Source: JAEXNA01 sp037189585
GTDB lineage: Bacteria > Vulcanimicrobiota > Xenobia > Xenobiales > JADMJV01
Direction: 5' to 3'
NCBI GenBank assembly: GCA_037189585.1
Contig: JBBCJA010000046.1
Span: 1 to 64,000, forward strand
Length of the DNA: 64,000 nucleotides
Shown here: in pieces, positions 25,193 to 34,495 of the stretch
How positions within the stretch are numbered: the stretch's first letter is position 1
Layout: each line of letters starts with the position of its first letter
Notes under the pieces: generated by a model
What the model saw: the letters and a program-made list of their open reading frames with translations, nothing else
Database searches by the model: none
What the model was told of the DNA's origin: nothing
Made by a program: the position numbers and the translations under genes

Positions 25193-25974
25193 GTCTCGGG
25201 CGAATTCGAGAGGATCTCTTTCATGTTTTCGTGCGAACCGTACTGCACGACCTTGAGGTTCGAGAGCCCCTTTTTGATTCCGTCAGGAACTCCGTTGAGA
25301 TTGGGAGTGAACAAAGTGCACGGCTTGCCCCAGGCCAGTGCCGCGCCCAGTTCCACCCACATTCCCGAGGGTCGCGAGGCGTCATCGTATTGATAGAAGA
25401 CACAGCTCTCGGCACCCTTGACCGCTTCCAGGTCGACGACCAAGCTCTCTTTTGGAGTACCGAAGGTCCCTACCGAACCCACCGAGATCCCCTCGCAGTA
25501 ATTGTTATTGCGACCTAGCTTTTCACTTAAGGTGTCATTGATGGCCATCAAATGAGAGCGACCCTCAGCGTACTGATCCTCGGTGAGCCCGGACATCAAA
25601 CAGCCGATGAAGGTGTCGAGCTTACGCTCGTCTTTCACCTCGACGCCTTGAAGATTGGCCAACTGCTCGGCTCCTGGAGCGGCGTTTCCCTCGGCTACAA
25701 AGATCTGACCGGGATACGACAGATCGGCCTGCTGAAGGAACCAGGGAAGCTGCTTGCGCTCGGGCGCCATCAAGACGGTAGGCTTCCCTTTGGCGATGGC
25801 CATTCCGGCGGCTAAGAGCGCGTCTTCGGCTCTAGGCTGTTCCAGCCGCACGGTCACGTAGTCGGCTTGGGCGAAGTCCTCCGGGTCTAAGCTCTTCGGG
25901 CTTCCCGTCGCGATCCAGTCATTTTTGAGCGGGGATTGAAAGGGAACACGCGCGGAATTTAGGTGAGGGAGCAT
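25171..25974 (-). CDS. Two-module nucleoside 2-deoxyribosyltransferase/TIR-like protein
   Basis: 267 residues. Both halves end in the same local pattern: 'EDALLAAGMAIAKGKPTVLMAPE' (about 50-72) and 'GMWVELGAALAWGKPCTLFTPN' (about 203-224). This helix-strand unit with an acidic residue before a small-residue helix and G-K-P strand is how nucleoside 2-deoxyribosyltransferases (W-E-x-G-x-A-x-x-x-G-K-P) and related TIR/NDT-fold NAD-cleaving proteins look. The second module keeps the glutamate (E in 'WVELG'). The protein is soluble and has no signal peptide. Function is inferred from fold pattern only; it could act on a nucleotide or NAD. Confidence 0.5.
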   Translation of the reverse strand: MLPHLNSARVPFQSPLKNDWIATGSPKSLDPEDFAQADYVTVRLEQPRAEDALLAAGMAIAKGKPTVLMAPERKQLPWFLQQADLSYPGQIFVAEGNAAPGAEQLANLQGVEVKDERKLDTFIGCLMSGLTEDQYAEGRSHLMAINDTLSEKLGRNNNYCEGISVGSVGTFGTPKESLVVDLEAVKGAESCVFYQYDDASRPSGMWVELGAALAWGKPCTLFTPNLNGVPDGIKKGLSNLKVVQYGSHENMKEILSNSPETLRSFGA

Positions 25975-26031
25975 CTTGAGATATTCGCTTTAGCTTTGAA
26001 TTTCCTTGCTGACCACGACGGCACCTCAGGT

Positions 26032-28143
26032 CTAGAACTTCGGAGTGAAATCCATGCACTTCCAGACGAAGGCGTAGACGTCGGCTTCCAGGGCCAGAAC
26101 CTGCTCGGTGGAAACACTTCCGTGTCCGGCCTTGGTCTGAATCCGAATCATCACCGGCGTCGTTCCTCCGTGATACTCCTGTAGCCGGGATGCGAACTTG
26201 AAAGAGTGGGCCGGAACCACGCGATCGTCGTGATCTGCCGTGGTGATCAAGGTCGCCGGATAGTCGGTTCCGGGCTTGAGGGCGTGATAGGGTGAGTAGC
26301 GCAGAAGATACTCGAACATTTCCTTGCTGTCCTCGGAGGTTCCGTAGTCGTGCGACCATCCGGCTCCCGCGGTGAACGCGTTGTAGCGCAGCATGTCCAA
26401 CACGCCGACGGCCGGCAAAGCTACCCGAGCGAGATCAGGGCGCTGGGTCATGGTGGCTCCCACCAGTAGCCCGCCGTTGGAACCGCCGGCGATGGCCAGA
26501 CGGTCGGAACTCGTGTATTTGTTAGCGATCAGATACTCTCCGGCGGCGATGAAGTCGTCGAAGACGTTTTGCTTGTTCATCTTCGTCCCGGCTTCGTGCC
26601 AGCGTTCCCCGTACTCGCCACCGCCGCGCAGATTGGCCACGGCATAGACTCCGCCTTGCTCGAGCCAGGCGATGCGGGAAGAGTTAAAGCTGGGGGTCAG
26701 CTTGATGTTGAATCCACCGTAGCCGTAGAGATAGGTCGGGTTGCTACCGTCGAGCTGGAGGCCTTTTTTGTGCACGATGAACATCGGCACTTTGGTTCCA
26801 TCCTTGCTCTGGTAGAAAACCTGTTTGGTGGTGTAGGCTTCCGGATCGAAGTCCACCTCCGGACGCTTGAACAGAGTGGATTTGCCACCTTTGATATCGT
26901 AGTGATAGATGGTTTGCGGGACGTTGAAGGAGGTAAAGCCGTAGTACAGATACGGCTCGTCCCGTTTGGCCGAGAACCCGCTGGCCGTTCCGATCCCGGG
27001 GAGCTTGATCTCTCGCTCCAACTTACCGTTGAGGTCGAACTGTTTGACCTGAGTTTGGGCATCCACCAGATAGTTCCCGAACAGTTTCCCTCCACCAGAA
27101 GCGGCGGTAAGGACGTTGCTCGTTTCGGGGATCACGTTTTTCCAAGCCCGGGGAGCTTTAGGGGACAGACTGACCACACGATAGTTCGGCGCGTCGATAT
27201 TGGTTAGGACGTAGAAGGTATCGCCCTCATTGGTGACCACGTCACAGTTTTTCTCGTAGTCTTCCGAGACGGTAATGAATTCGGAGTCAGGCTCGCGGAG
27301 GTCCTTGAGAAAGAGTTGATTGCCGCTGGTGTTTTGGGCCGCCGTGACCATCAGCCAGTTCTGGTCTTCGCTGACGTAGCCGCCGACGTAGCGCGTGGGA
27401 CGCTCGTCGCCTCCGAAGATCAAGACATCTTCTGACTGAGGTGACCCCAGGGCGTGCCATAGCAATTTGTGATTGGTGGTCTTGGTGGAAAGCTGGCTTC
27501 CCTCGGCTTTGTCCGGATTGTCGTAGCTTGAGTAGTAGAAGCCTTTGTTATGATACCAGGAGAGACTACTGAACTTCACATCGACGATGGGGCCTTCCAC
27601 GACCTTTTTGGTAGCCGTTTCGATGACGAAAACCTTGCGCCAATCCGAGCCGCCTTCGGTGATGGAGTAGGCGGCTAAACTTCCGTCTTTGCTAAAGGAG
27701 ATGTCGGAGAGGCCGGTCGTTCCGTCTTGGGAGAAGCTGTTGGGATCGAGAAATACTTCAGGCTGAGCGCTTTTCTGTCCGATCTTGGTGCGGTACAGCA
27801 CCGCGTGATTCTGCAGCCCGTCATTTTTGTAGTAATACTCGTATGCGCCCTCGCGGAAAGGGGAGGAGTAGCGCTCGTAATCTTTGAGCGCTTTGAGACG
27901 AGCCTTCAAGGCATCCCGGAATGGGATGGAATCTAGAAAGGCGAAGGTCACCTTGTTCTGAGCTTCCACCCAGGAAGCCGTCTGGGAGGATTTGTCGTCC
28001 TCGAGCCAACGATACGGGTCCTCCACCTTGGTCTCGAAATAGGTATCGGTGTGAGGAACCTGCTCGGTCTTCGGATAGGGTTGAGCCAGGCTCGGATAGG
28101 CCAGGCTCATCGCTAGCAAAACGGCGGGAATGGACTTCTTCAT
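26032..28143 (-). CDS. Prolyl oligopeptidase family serine peptidase (S9A), exported
   Basis: 703 residues. A signal peptide (MKKSIPAVLLAMSLAYPSLA) precedes the seven-bladed propeller starting 'VEDPYRWLEDDKSSQTASWV', and the C-terminal alpha/beta hydrolase domain carries GGSNGG (nucleophile Ser near residue 555), Asp in 'TADHDDRVVPAHS' (about 640) and His in 'KAGHGS' (about 672). It cleaves short peptides after proline, here in the periplasm. Length is normal for the family. It ends 57 bases before the start of the 25171-25974 gene on the same strand. Confidence 0.96.
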   Translation of the reverse strand: MKKSIPAVLLAMSLAYPSLAQPYPKTEQVPHTDTYFETKVEDPYRWLEDDKSSQTASWVEAQNKVTFAFLDSIPFRDALKARLKALKDYERYSSPFREGAYEYYYKNDGLQNHAVLYRTKIGQKSAQPEVFLDPNSFSQDGTTGLSDISFSKDGSLAAYSITEGGSDWRKVFVIETATKKVVEGPIVDVKFSSLSWYHNKGFYYSSYDNPDKAEGSQLSTKTTNHKLLWHALGSPQSEDVLIFGGDERPTRYVGGYVSEDQNWLMVTAAQNTSGNQLFLKDLREPDSEFITVSEDYEKNCDVVTNEGDTFYVLTNIDAPNYRVVSLSPKAPRAWKNVIPETSNVLTAASGGGKLFGNYLVDAQTQVKQFDLNGKLEREIKLPGIGTASGFSAKRDEPYLYYGFTSFNVPQTIYHYDIKGGKSTLFKRPEVDFDPEAYTTKQVFYQSKDGTKVPMFIVHKKGLQLDGSNPTYLYGYGGFNIKLTPSFNSSRIAWLEQGGVYAVANLRGGGEYGERWHEAGTKMNKQNVFDDFIAAGEYLIANKYTSSDRLAIAGGSNGGLLVGATMTQRPDLARVALPAVGVLDMLRYNAFTAGAGWSHDYGTSEDSKEMFEYLLRYSPYHALKPGTDYPATLITTADHDDRVVPAHSFKFASRLQEYHGGTTPVMIRIQTKAGHGSVSTEQVLALEADVYAFVWKCMDFTPKF

Positions 28144-28169
28144 GCCCGCCGCTTTCGCGCGATGAAGCG

Positions 28170-30173
28170 TTAGGCCTCTTGCTGGAGAAGTTTCTCGGCC
28201 GCGCTCAGCTGGGCCGAGTTTCCGATCAAAGCGATGAGGTCGCCCTCCCGCAGCTCCACTTGAGGTTCGGGGTTCGACATGATCTCCTTACCCCGGATCA
28301 TGGCCACCGCCGAGGCGCCGGTATGGGAGCGTAGCTTGGCGTCTCCTAGCGCTTTGCCAGCCAGGGGGCTGTCTCCCGAGACGCAGACCCAGTTGAGACC
28401 GAGTTGACCCACCGAGGTCAGGAGCTGCGAGAGCTGCAGAATCTCCTCCCCCTCCAGCTCGTCAGAGAAGTAGGTCTCCCTTCGCACCGCATCCACATAC
28501 TGTTGCACTCGTTCGAAGGAGTATCCCAGCCCCAGTAGAGTGTGACGCATGATTTCCAGACTCCCCTCAAGCTCAGGATGGATGACGTCTCTTGCTCCCA
28601 GGCGGGCCAAGCGGTGGACCCCATTGATGGTGCTGGCTCTGGCCACCACGCTGACCTTAGGAGCAAGTTCTAGCGCGGCCGCCACAATCAGTTCGCACGC
28701 GCTCTGATTGGGAACGGTGACGATGACGAATCGTGCTTTATCCAGGCAGGCGTAGTCGAGAACCTCCGAGTTGGAGGCGTCGCCATAGAGCACCGGTATT
28801 CCGGTTTCTTGGTATTTCTGGCCACGATGGGTGTCCGATTCGACGAGAAGGCAGGGGATCTCCAGTTGGCTCATGACGCGAAGCAGAAAGGACCCGACCC
28901 GTCCCGCGCCCACAATGACAACGTGGTCGGAAATGTCAGGACGTGGGATGACGGCCCCCAGGTCGGAAGAGCTTCTCCAGTTGAGAGCTTTCCACCAGAA
29001 AGGCGACTTCTTCAGTAGCTTCTTGGCCGGTTTGATCAGGCGAAAGAGGAAGGGATTGACGACGATGGAGATGAGAGCCCCGGCCAGTACGAGACCGTAC
29101 TGATCCTGGCTGATCAGACCCAGCGAAACCCCGGTTTGACCCACGATAAAGGAGAACTCACCGATCTGGCTCAGTCCAGCGGCCACGACCAAGATGGTGG
29201 CCGGACCGGCTGGCAAAAAGATTCCAAGCAGAAGAGTTGTGAGGGCTTTTCCCACCACGATGAGCGTGGTCAAGAGGAGAACTTCCGTGGCGTTGTGGTA
29301 AAGGGTCGCGGGGTTGACCAGCATACCGACTGAGACGAAGAAAACAACGGCGAACATCTCCTGAAAGGGGAGCGCCTCGGCCGCTACTTGATGGCTCACT
29401 TCGGATTCGCCGATCACCACTCCGGCCAGGAAGGCCCCCAGGGCAAGAGAGATACCGAAGAGCTCCGCGGCCAGCATCGCGGTCCCCAGCGAGGCCGCCA
29501 TCACGGCCAGAATAAAGAGCTCGCGCGAACGAGTTTGGGAGATTCGAGTAAGAATCCAAGGCAGAAGTCGGCGTCCGATGATCAACATCCCGGCCGCGAA
29601 AATTCCGGTCTTCAAGAGCGCGAGAGCCACAGCTTTCAAGGGGGAGCCTCCTCCTCGAGACAAGGCCGGCATAATGACCAGGATGGCCACCGTAGCCAAG
29701 TCCTCGAGGACCAGCCAGCCCACCGTCACCTTGCCCGGACGAGTATTCAACAGCCCGTTGTCGGTGAGCCCTCGCAAGAGCACAACCGTACTGGCGATGG
29801 AGAGCGCGAGCCCCACCACCAGTCCGGAAGTCGTGTTCCAGCCCCACATGGTGGTCACCGCGACGGTGAGCCCGGTGGCTATCAGAATCTGGGCTATCGC
29901 TCCAGGGATGGCGACGCCGCGAACCTCCCACAAGTCCTTGAGCGAGAAGTGAAGGCCCACACCAAACATCATAAAGATGACGCCGAGTTCAGCTAGTTGG
30001 CTGATATCCTTGATATCTCCCACAAAGCCCGGAGTGAAAGGTCCAATCACGAGGCCGGCCAGAAGATAACCGGCCAGAGTCGGCATTCCCAAGCGGCGGG
30101 CCAGGTAGCCACCGACGAAGGCCACACACAAAACGACCGCGATATTAAGGATAAGGGTTAAGTCGTGGTGCAT
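28170..30173 (-). CDS. KefB/YbaL-type cation:proton antiporter (CPA2) with TrkA domains
   Basis: 667 residues. The first 385 residues are about 12-13 membrane segments of a Na/H-exchanger domain ('AELGVIFMMFGVGLHFSL', 'VGLALSIASTVVLLRGLTD', 'LALGAFLAGVVIGESE'). A TrkA-N domain begins 'HVVIVGAGRVGSFLLRVMSQ' near residue 413 (G-x-G-x-x-G, NAD binding) and a TrkA-C domain ends the protein. It exchanges K+ or Na+ for protons at the inner membrane under nucleotide control. Its ATG lies inside the last codons of the stress-protein gene (16-base overlap), so the two are co-translated. Confidence 0.96.
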   Translation of the reverse strand: MHHDLTLILNIAVVLCVAFVGGYLARRLGMPTLAGYLLAGLVIGPFTPGFVGDIKDISQLAELGVIFMMFGVGLHFSLKDLWEVRGVAIPGAIAQILIATGLTVAVTTMWGWNTTSGLVVGLALSIASTVVLLRGLTDNGLLNTRPGKVTVGWLVLEDLATVAILVIMPALSRGGGSPLKAVALALLKTGIFAAGMLIIGRRLLPWILTRISQTRSRELFILAVMAASLGTAMLAAELFGISLALGAFLAGVVIGESEVSHQVAAEALPFQEMFAVVFFVSVGMLVNPATLYHNATEVLLLTTLIVVGKALTTLLLGIFLPAGPATILVVAAGLSQIGEFSFIVGQTGVSLGLISQDQYGLVLAGALISIVVNPFLFRLIKPAKKLLKKSPFWWKALNWRSSSDLGAVIPRPDISDHVVIVGAGRVGSFLLRVMSQLEIPCLLVESDTHRGQKYQETGIPVLYGDASNSEVLDYACLDKARFVIVTVPNQSACELIVAAALELAPKVSVVARASTINGVHRLARLGARDVIHPELEGSLEIMRHTLLGLGYSFERVQQYVDAVRRETYFSDELEGEEILQLSQLLTSVGQLGLNWVCVSGDSPLAGKALGDAKLRSHTGASAVAMIRGKEIMSNPEPQVELREGDLIALIGNSAQLSAAEKLLQQEA

Positions 30174-31093
30174 TCGGGCTCCTGTCTAGGGGCCAGGACC
30201 ACGACCGAGCAGTCGAGACGCTGCATCACGTCGTCGCTGGTGTTCCCCAGCAGCCATCCCGTTACTCCGGTACGAGCGGCCGTTCCCATGACCAGAATGT
30301 CGACGCCCAGTCGAGAGACCGCTTCCGGAAGTTCGTCCTCGGGAAGGCCGCGAAGGTGTTCGATGGAAAGCGTACCGTCGATCCCGGATTCATCGATCAG
30401 GTGATGTAAGGCGTTGAGATGTTTGGTTCGTGAGCTTTCCACGATGCGCTCGATCTCCGTGCCCGAGAGCTGGGACCAGGCGTTGTGCCGGAGGTATCCT
30501 TCGAAAGGGTAGTTCCAACAAGAGAGGATATAGAGTTTCCGTTCGTGGTGATCGGCGATCACTCGAGCGGCGCGTAGCAGACGAAGACTTAACGCCTTAG
30601 AGGGGCCGTCGATCGCCTCCGGGTCGATGGCGACCGCGATTCGGGCCTGTTTTTTGAAGGTCTTATTGGGATGCTGCAGCCAGACGGGGCAGGGAGAGGT
30701 CTTGGTCAGCGCCCGATCTCGAGCATTAAACCCGAGGCGGCTCTCCCGCGGCTCGGCTTGCTTGATCAACAGATCGAAAGCGTTCTCGCGAGCGTAGGCC
30801 ACATATCGTTCTGAGGCGGCCGTTTCAGCCCCGAGTTGAACGACGACTTTGATCCGCGAAGGGTCGAACTTCAGTTTCTCGGCGCAGCTTTCCAGGCGCT
30901 TGGTAAACTGCTGACGGACACCGTTTTCGTAAGCCTCCTGGTAGGCACTGACGCCTTCGGGTAAGGGAGGGCAGACAATGAGAGCCGTCAACTCCACATT
31001 TCTTCTCACAGCGATGGCCATGGCTTCGGTCAACGCATCAGCGTCGTCGACGACTCCGGTCGTGACAAAAAGCAGAGATTCAAGATGTGGCAA
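30158..31093 (-). CDS. Tandem universal stress protein (UspE-like)
   Basis: 311 residues made of two USP domains; the second ends with the complete ATP-binding signature 'GTAARTGVTGWLLGNTSDDVM' (G-2x-G-9x-G-S/T) at about residues 271-291, while the first lacks it. The start is a TTG with GGAGGA seven bases upstream. Soluble. It overlaps and precedes the KefB-like antiporter, so the pair probably forms a stress or pH-response unit in which the USP senses nucleotide state. Confidence 0.93.
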   Translation of the reverse strand: MPHLESLLFVTTGVVDDADALTEAMAIAVRRNVELTALIVCPPLPEGVSAYQEAYENGVRQQFTKRLESCAEKLKFDPSRIKVVVQLGAETAASERYVAYARENAFDLLIKQAEPRESRLGFNARDRALTKTSPCPVWLQHPNKTFKKQARIAVAIDPEAIDGPSKALSLRLLRAARVIADHHERKLYILSCWNYPFEGYLRHNAWSQLSGTEIERIVESSRTKHLNALHHLIDESGIDGTLSIEHLRGLPEDELPEAVSRLGVDILVMGTAARTGVTGWLLGNTSDDVMQRLDCSVVVLAPRQEPECTTT

Positions 31094-31225
31094 CGGTGTG
31101 TCCTCCTAAATTTTAGGGTTCCCCCCGGTAGCAACGCTGTGAGTCGGACAGAGTTCCGAGTGGAGGGGAGTTTGGTCCTTCACGGAAAGGCGCCCCGAAA
31201 TCCTTCGTGAGATGATGAGGAGAAG

Positions 31226-31864
31226 ATGATGAGAGTAAGACAAGCCCTCCTTGGGGTGTTGGTCGCGATGGCGATGAGTCTGAGTGTGGTGGCGGATACG
31301 CTCAAACCCTTGCCGGGTAAGAATGTAGCCGCAACGGGATCGGTGGTGAAGGTAGTGATGGCAACCGACGCCGGCGACCTCGAGATCGAAGTCTACCCGG
31401 AGGCCGCCCCTAACGCCGCCGCGCGATTCTTGATGCTCGTTCAGATAGGCTTCTACGACAACACTCCGATCTTTCGAGTGGTCAAGGAGCCCAAGCCTTT
31501 CGTGGCTCAGTTCGGGATCAACTCCGCCTTCGCGCCGTGGGAGAAGGGCAAGGATTTCAAAGATGATCCGAGCCTTTATCAGATGGAGCGAGGGACGCTG
31601 GCTTTCGCCAAGGCGGGAGCCGACACCAACTCCACTCAGGTTTTCATCAACTATACCGAGAACAATCGCCTGACCGCGCCCAACCTCAACTTCTCGGCCT
31701 TCGCCAAGGTGGTCAAGGGGATGGAGGTCGCCGACAACTTCAAGTCCGTGGGCGACCCCGGCATGGGCCTCGATCAGGATGCTTTGTGGAAAAACACCCG
31801 CATGGTGGACAGCCTGAGCGCTAAGCCCACCATGATTATCTCCGCTAAGGTCGTTTCTCGCTAG
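31226..31864 (+). CDS. Cyclophilin-type peptidyl-prolyl isomerase, exported
   Basis: 212 residues. Signal peptide up to about 'SLSVVADT', then a single cyclophilin domain: 'DAGDLEIEVYPEAAPNAAARFL', 'FRVVKEPKPFVAQFG', 'GTLAFAKAGADTNSTQVFINY' and 'NLNFSAFAKVVKGMEVADN'. The catalytic arginine (R of 'IFRVV') and the Q-F pair are present. It catalyses cis-trans proline isomerisation in the periplasm. GAGGAG precedes the two adjacent ATG codons (31226, 31229). Confidence 0.95.
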   Translation: MMRVRQALLGVLVAMAMSLSVVADTLKPLPGKNVAATGSVVKVVMATDAGDLEIEVYPEAAPNAAARFLMLVQIGFYDNTPIFRVVKEPKPFVAQFGINSAFAPWEKGKDFKDDPSLYQMERGTLAFAKAGADTNSTQVFINYTENNRLTAPNLNFSAFAKVVKGMEVADNFKSVGDPGMGLDQDALWKNTRMVDSLSAKPTMIISAKVVSR

Positions 31865-31885
31865 CCGTTGGACCGGAGCGCACCG

Positions 31886-33058
31886 ATGATGTCGTTCGTA
31901 TCACTGGACTCTTCTCAACTCGCCCGCATGGCTCGTATCGAGCATGAAGCCTTCAGCATGCCGGAGGAAGCTTGCCTTGGTTGGATTGAGCGAACGGGAA
32001 TCAAAGAATGGAGAGCGCTCTTAGATTCTCGGGGTGAGCCCCAAGGCGGCTTGATCCGTATTCCTATGGGCCAGTGGTACGGCGGCAGGGCGGTCGGTAT
32101 GACGGGACTCGCCGGCGTGGCCGTCTCGTACTGTGGGCGAGGTCAAGGGGTGGGACAAGCCCTGATGCGGGGCGCCCTGGAAGAGATGCGCGGTGAAGGA
32201 ACGGCGCTTTCGGCCCTCTACGGCTCCACTACGTCCTTTTATCGCCGCTGTGGTTACGAGCGGGCCGGAGCTCGCCACCTGGTGGAGATCTCCTTAAGGG
32301 AGCTGTCGGCTCGTGGCGGTCCTCTGGACATTCGCCCTTTGCGAGAGGCCGACGCTCCTGAAGTCGAGGCGCTCCAGGCCAGGCACGTACGAGGACAGGC
32401 CTGTTTGCTGCGCGGCCCCTATCTCTGGCAACGCGTGCGTGGACCCCGCGGCATGACGGCCAGAGGGTTCGGCTTTTTCCGTGAGGGCTCCCTGGAAGGC
32501 TATGCTTATCTGGTCACCGAGTCGGGGCAAGGGTTCCAGGACAACACCGTGGAGGCCAGCGACCTCTGCCTGACCACAGCCGACGCGGTCGCCACCTTTC
32601 TCGGCTTGCTGGCCGGTCATCGGGCCTTTTTCACCACCGCCCGCTGGCCCAGCCCTCCCTGCTCTCCCTTGCTTCTTCTGATGGAGGAGCCGTGGAGCTA
32701 CAAGGTGACGCTCCACGAGCACTGGATGCTGCGCATCGTCCATCTGGCCGGAGCTCTCATCGAGCGCGGATACCCGGAGCATTTGGAAGAGGAGCTCCAC
32801 CTACGAGTCGAGGATCCCTGGTTTGCCGACAACAGCGGAGACTGGGTACTGAGAGTACGGCACGGGAAGACCGAGGTACACCCCGGCGGTAAAGGGGACT
32901 TTCGAATCGGGATCGGACCGCTGGCCAGTCTCTATAGCGGGTTTGCCTCTCCTGAAGTGTTGAGGCTCTCCCGCCGTCTGGAGGCTCCCGAGGAAGCGAT
33001 GCTAACAGCTGCTCGCCTTTTCGGGGGAGCCATTCCTGAACTGGCGGATTTTTTCTAG
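31886..33058 (+). CDS. Eis-like GNAT N-acetyltransferase
   Basis: About 390 residues. Like Eis, it has an N-terminal GNAT domain with the acetyl-CoA loop 'GRGQGVGQALMRGALEEM', a second GNAT-like unit starting 'LDIRPLREADAPEVEAL' and a C-terminal SCP2-like domain ending in a terminal F (the chain ends 'ELADFF', as the catalytic C-terminal carboxylate requires). Eis enzymes acetylate amines such as aminoglycosides or peptides. ATG 31886 has GGAG seven bases upstream; a TTG at 31868 is less likely. It starts about 20 bases after the cyclophilin gene. Confidence 0.92.
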   Translation: MMSFVSLDSSQLARMARIEHEAFSMPEEACLGWIERTGIKEWRALLDSRGEPQGGLIRIPMGQWYGGRAVGMTGLAGVAVSYCGRGQGVGQALMRGALEEMRGEGTALSALYGSTTSFYRRCGYERAGARHLVEISLRELSARGGPLDIRPLREADAPEVEALQARHVRGQACLLRGPYLWQRVRGPRGMTARGFGFFREGSLEGYAYLVTESGQGFQDNTVEASDLCLTTADAVATFLGLLAGHRAFFTTARWPSPPCSPLLLLMEEPWSYKVTLHEHWMLRIVHLAGALIERGYPEHLEEELHLRVEDPWFADNSGDWVLRVRHGKTEVHPGGKGDFRIGIGPLASLYSGFASPEVLRLSRRLEAPEEAMLTAARLFGGAIPELADFF

Positions 33059-33078
33059 CCCGTCGCGAATTAGAGCCG

Positions 33079-34494
33079 ATGTCGAGTGCGGTTGTTCTAC
33101 TGTCCGGTCCTCCAGCGGCCGGGAAAAGCTCGTTGGCGCGCGAGCTTCTCACGCGCTATCGCGCTATCGGAGCGGACCCGCCGCTTCTGTATCTGGGCAC
33201 GGATGCCTTACGGGAGACGATAACGGGGCACGGCTACGTCGCCTCGGCCCGCTCGGTGGTCTACTCCGGCGTGTTGGGACTGCTGGAGGCCGCGCTCTCC
33301 TCGGGGCACAACGTCTTGGTCGACGGGAACTATCTCGAGCCGGAGTACCGAGCGCAGTTAGCCGCCGTAGCCGAGCGGTCTCGCGGCCGGCTGTTAAAGG
33401 TTCTGGTATTTTGCCGGCTCGAGGTCGGATTGCGCCGCAACTCCACCCGAATGCCGGATGAGCGCGTCCCCGATGAGTATCTTCAGAAAGTGTACGCGCT
33501 GGTGGTGCAAGCTCGGGAGGATTCTGACGTTTCTCTCGACAGCGAGCAAAGCCTGATCGGTCGCGAGGCGGAGATTCTCGAATGGTTGCTGGGCACAGCT
33601 CCGCCCGACGTCGAGGCCGGTCACTCCTCGGCCTGGGAGCAACTAGGCCAACGTCGCTCCCTGGCAGCGGGCGATGTACTGTGGCGTGCCGGGGAAGCGT
33701 CGGCCGAGGTTCTCTCTATCGAAAGCGGCGAGCTTGAAGTCGTGCGCGAGGAGGAGGGCCAGCCTTTGGTCGTGCTCAACCGGCTGCAGGCCGGTACCGT
33801 GGCGGGCGACCTCTCTTCTCTTGACGGAAGTCCCCATTCGGCCACGCTGCGCGCGAGTGTGGACAGCGTGGTGAGCAGCTTGCCGGCAGCCCATTTTCGC
33901 CTGTTGCTTCGCCGAGAACCGGAGCTGCTCGACCGTGTTCTGGAGGGGATGGCGGGACGGATTCGCTCCCTTTCAGGGCGGGCTGGAACGGCTAGCGTCG
34001 ACCTTCTGACCGGACTGGGAAATCGCCGCATGATGGAAGATGTGTGGCCGCGCTTGGCCGAAGCCGCCGAACGGGAGAGGAGTCCATTGTCGGTCGCCCT
34101 CTTTGATGTCGACCGATTCAAAGGGATCAACGACACTTTCGGGCACCACGTGGGAGATCTGGTCCTACAGGAGATCAGCCGCCGCTTGGTGGCCAGCATC
34201 CCGCATCCCGGGATCTGTCTCCGCTTTGGAGGCGACGAATTCGTGGTGCTGTTGCCGGAATGCGAGCAAGACCAGGCGCAGGCCCTGATGAGGAAGTTCG
34301 CTCAGGACGTGCGGGGACGGACTGTGCCGGTCGACCACGGCGTGGCGGTTTCCGTCACGGTCAGCGTGGGAGTGGCAAGCTTCCCCCAACCTGTCGGCTC
34401 TACCGGAGAGCTCTTCGGCAGAGCCGACGAGGCCGCTTATGTCTCCAAAGGAGAAGGTCGCGACCGGGTTACCGGCTGGGAGGGAGTACGTTAA
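33079..34494 (+). CDS. Fusion protein: P-loop kinase, cyclic-nucleotide-binding and GGDEF domains
   Basis: 471 residues with three domains. 1-170: AAA_33/zeta-type P-loop kinase with Walker A 'LSGPPAAGKSSLARE' (K16) and the L-x-x-D-x-L...G-x-x-V-L-V-D-G-N-Y strand. About 185-300: cNMP-binding cupin ('AGDVLWRAGEASAEVLSIES', 'VAGDLSSLDGSPHSATLRA'). About 310-471: diguanylate cyclase with 'LTGLGNRRMME', 'FDVDRFKGINDTFGHHVGD' and an intact GGDEF at 384-388. The inhibitory RxxD site expected five residues before GGDEF is missing (PHPG there), so product inhibition is unlikely. Soluble. It would couple a phosphotransfer or nucleotide signal to c-di-GMP production. Starts 20 bases after the Eis-like gene. 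Confidence 0.92.
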   Translation: MSSAVVLLSGPPAAGKSSLARELLTRYRAIGADPPLLYLGTDALRETITGHGYVASARSVVYSGVLGLLEAALSSGHNVLVDGNYLEPEYRAQLAAVAERSRGRLLKVLVFCRLEVGLRRNSTRMPDERVPDEYLQKVYALVVQAREDSDVSLDSEQSLIGREAEILEWLLGTAPPDVEAGHSSAWEQLGQRRSLAAGDVLWRAGEASAEVLSIESGELEVVREEEGQPLVVLNRLQAGTVAGDLSSLDGSPHSATLRASVDSVVSSLPAAHFRLLLRREPELLDRVLEGMAGRIRSLSGRAGTASVDLLTGLGNRRMMEDVWPRLAEAAERERSPLSVALFDVDRFKGINDTFGHHVGDLVLQEISRRLVASIPHPGICLRFGGDEFVVLLPECEQDQAQALMRKFAQDVRGRTVPVDHGVAVSVTVSVGVASFPQPVGSTGELFGRADEAAYVSKGEGRDRVTGWEGVR

Positions 34495-34495
34495 T

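Noticed and set aside
29158..29931. 257-codon minus-strand frame inside the antiporter gene
   Set aside because: Same strand, other frame; Arg/Gly/Ser-rich, while the antiporter frame shows clear membrane segments and a TrkA domain.
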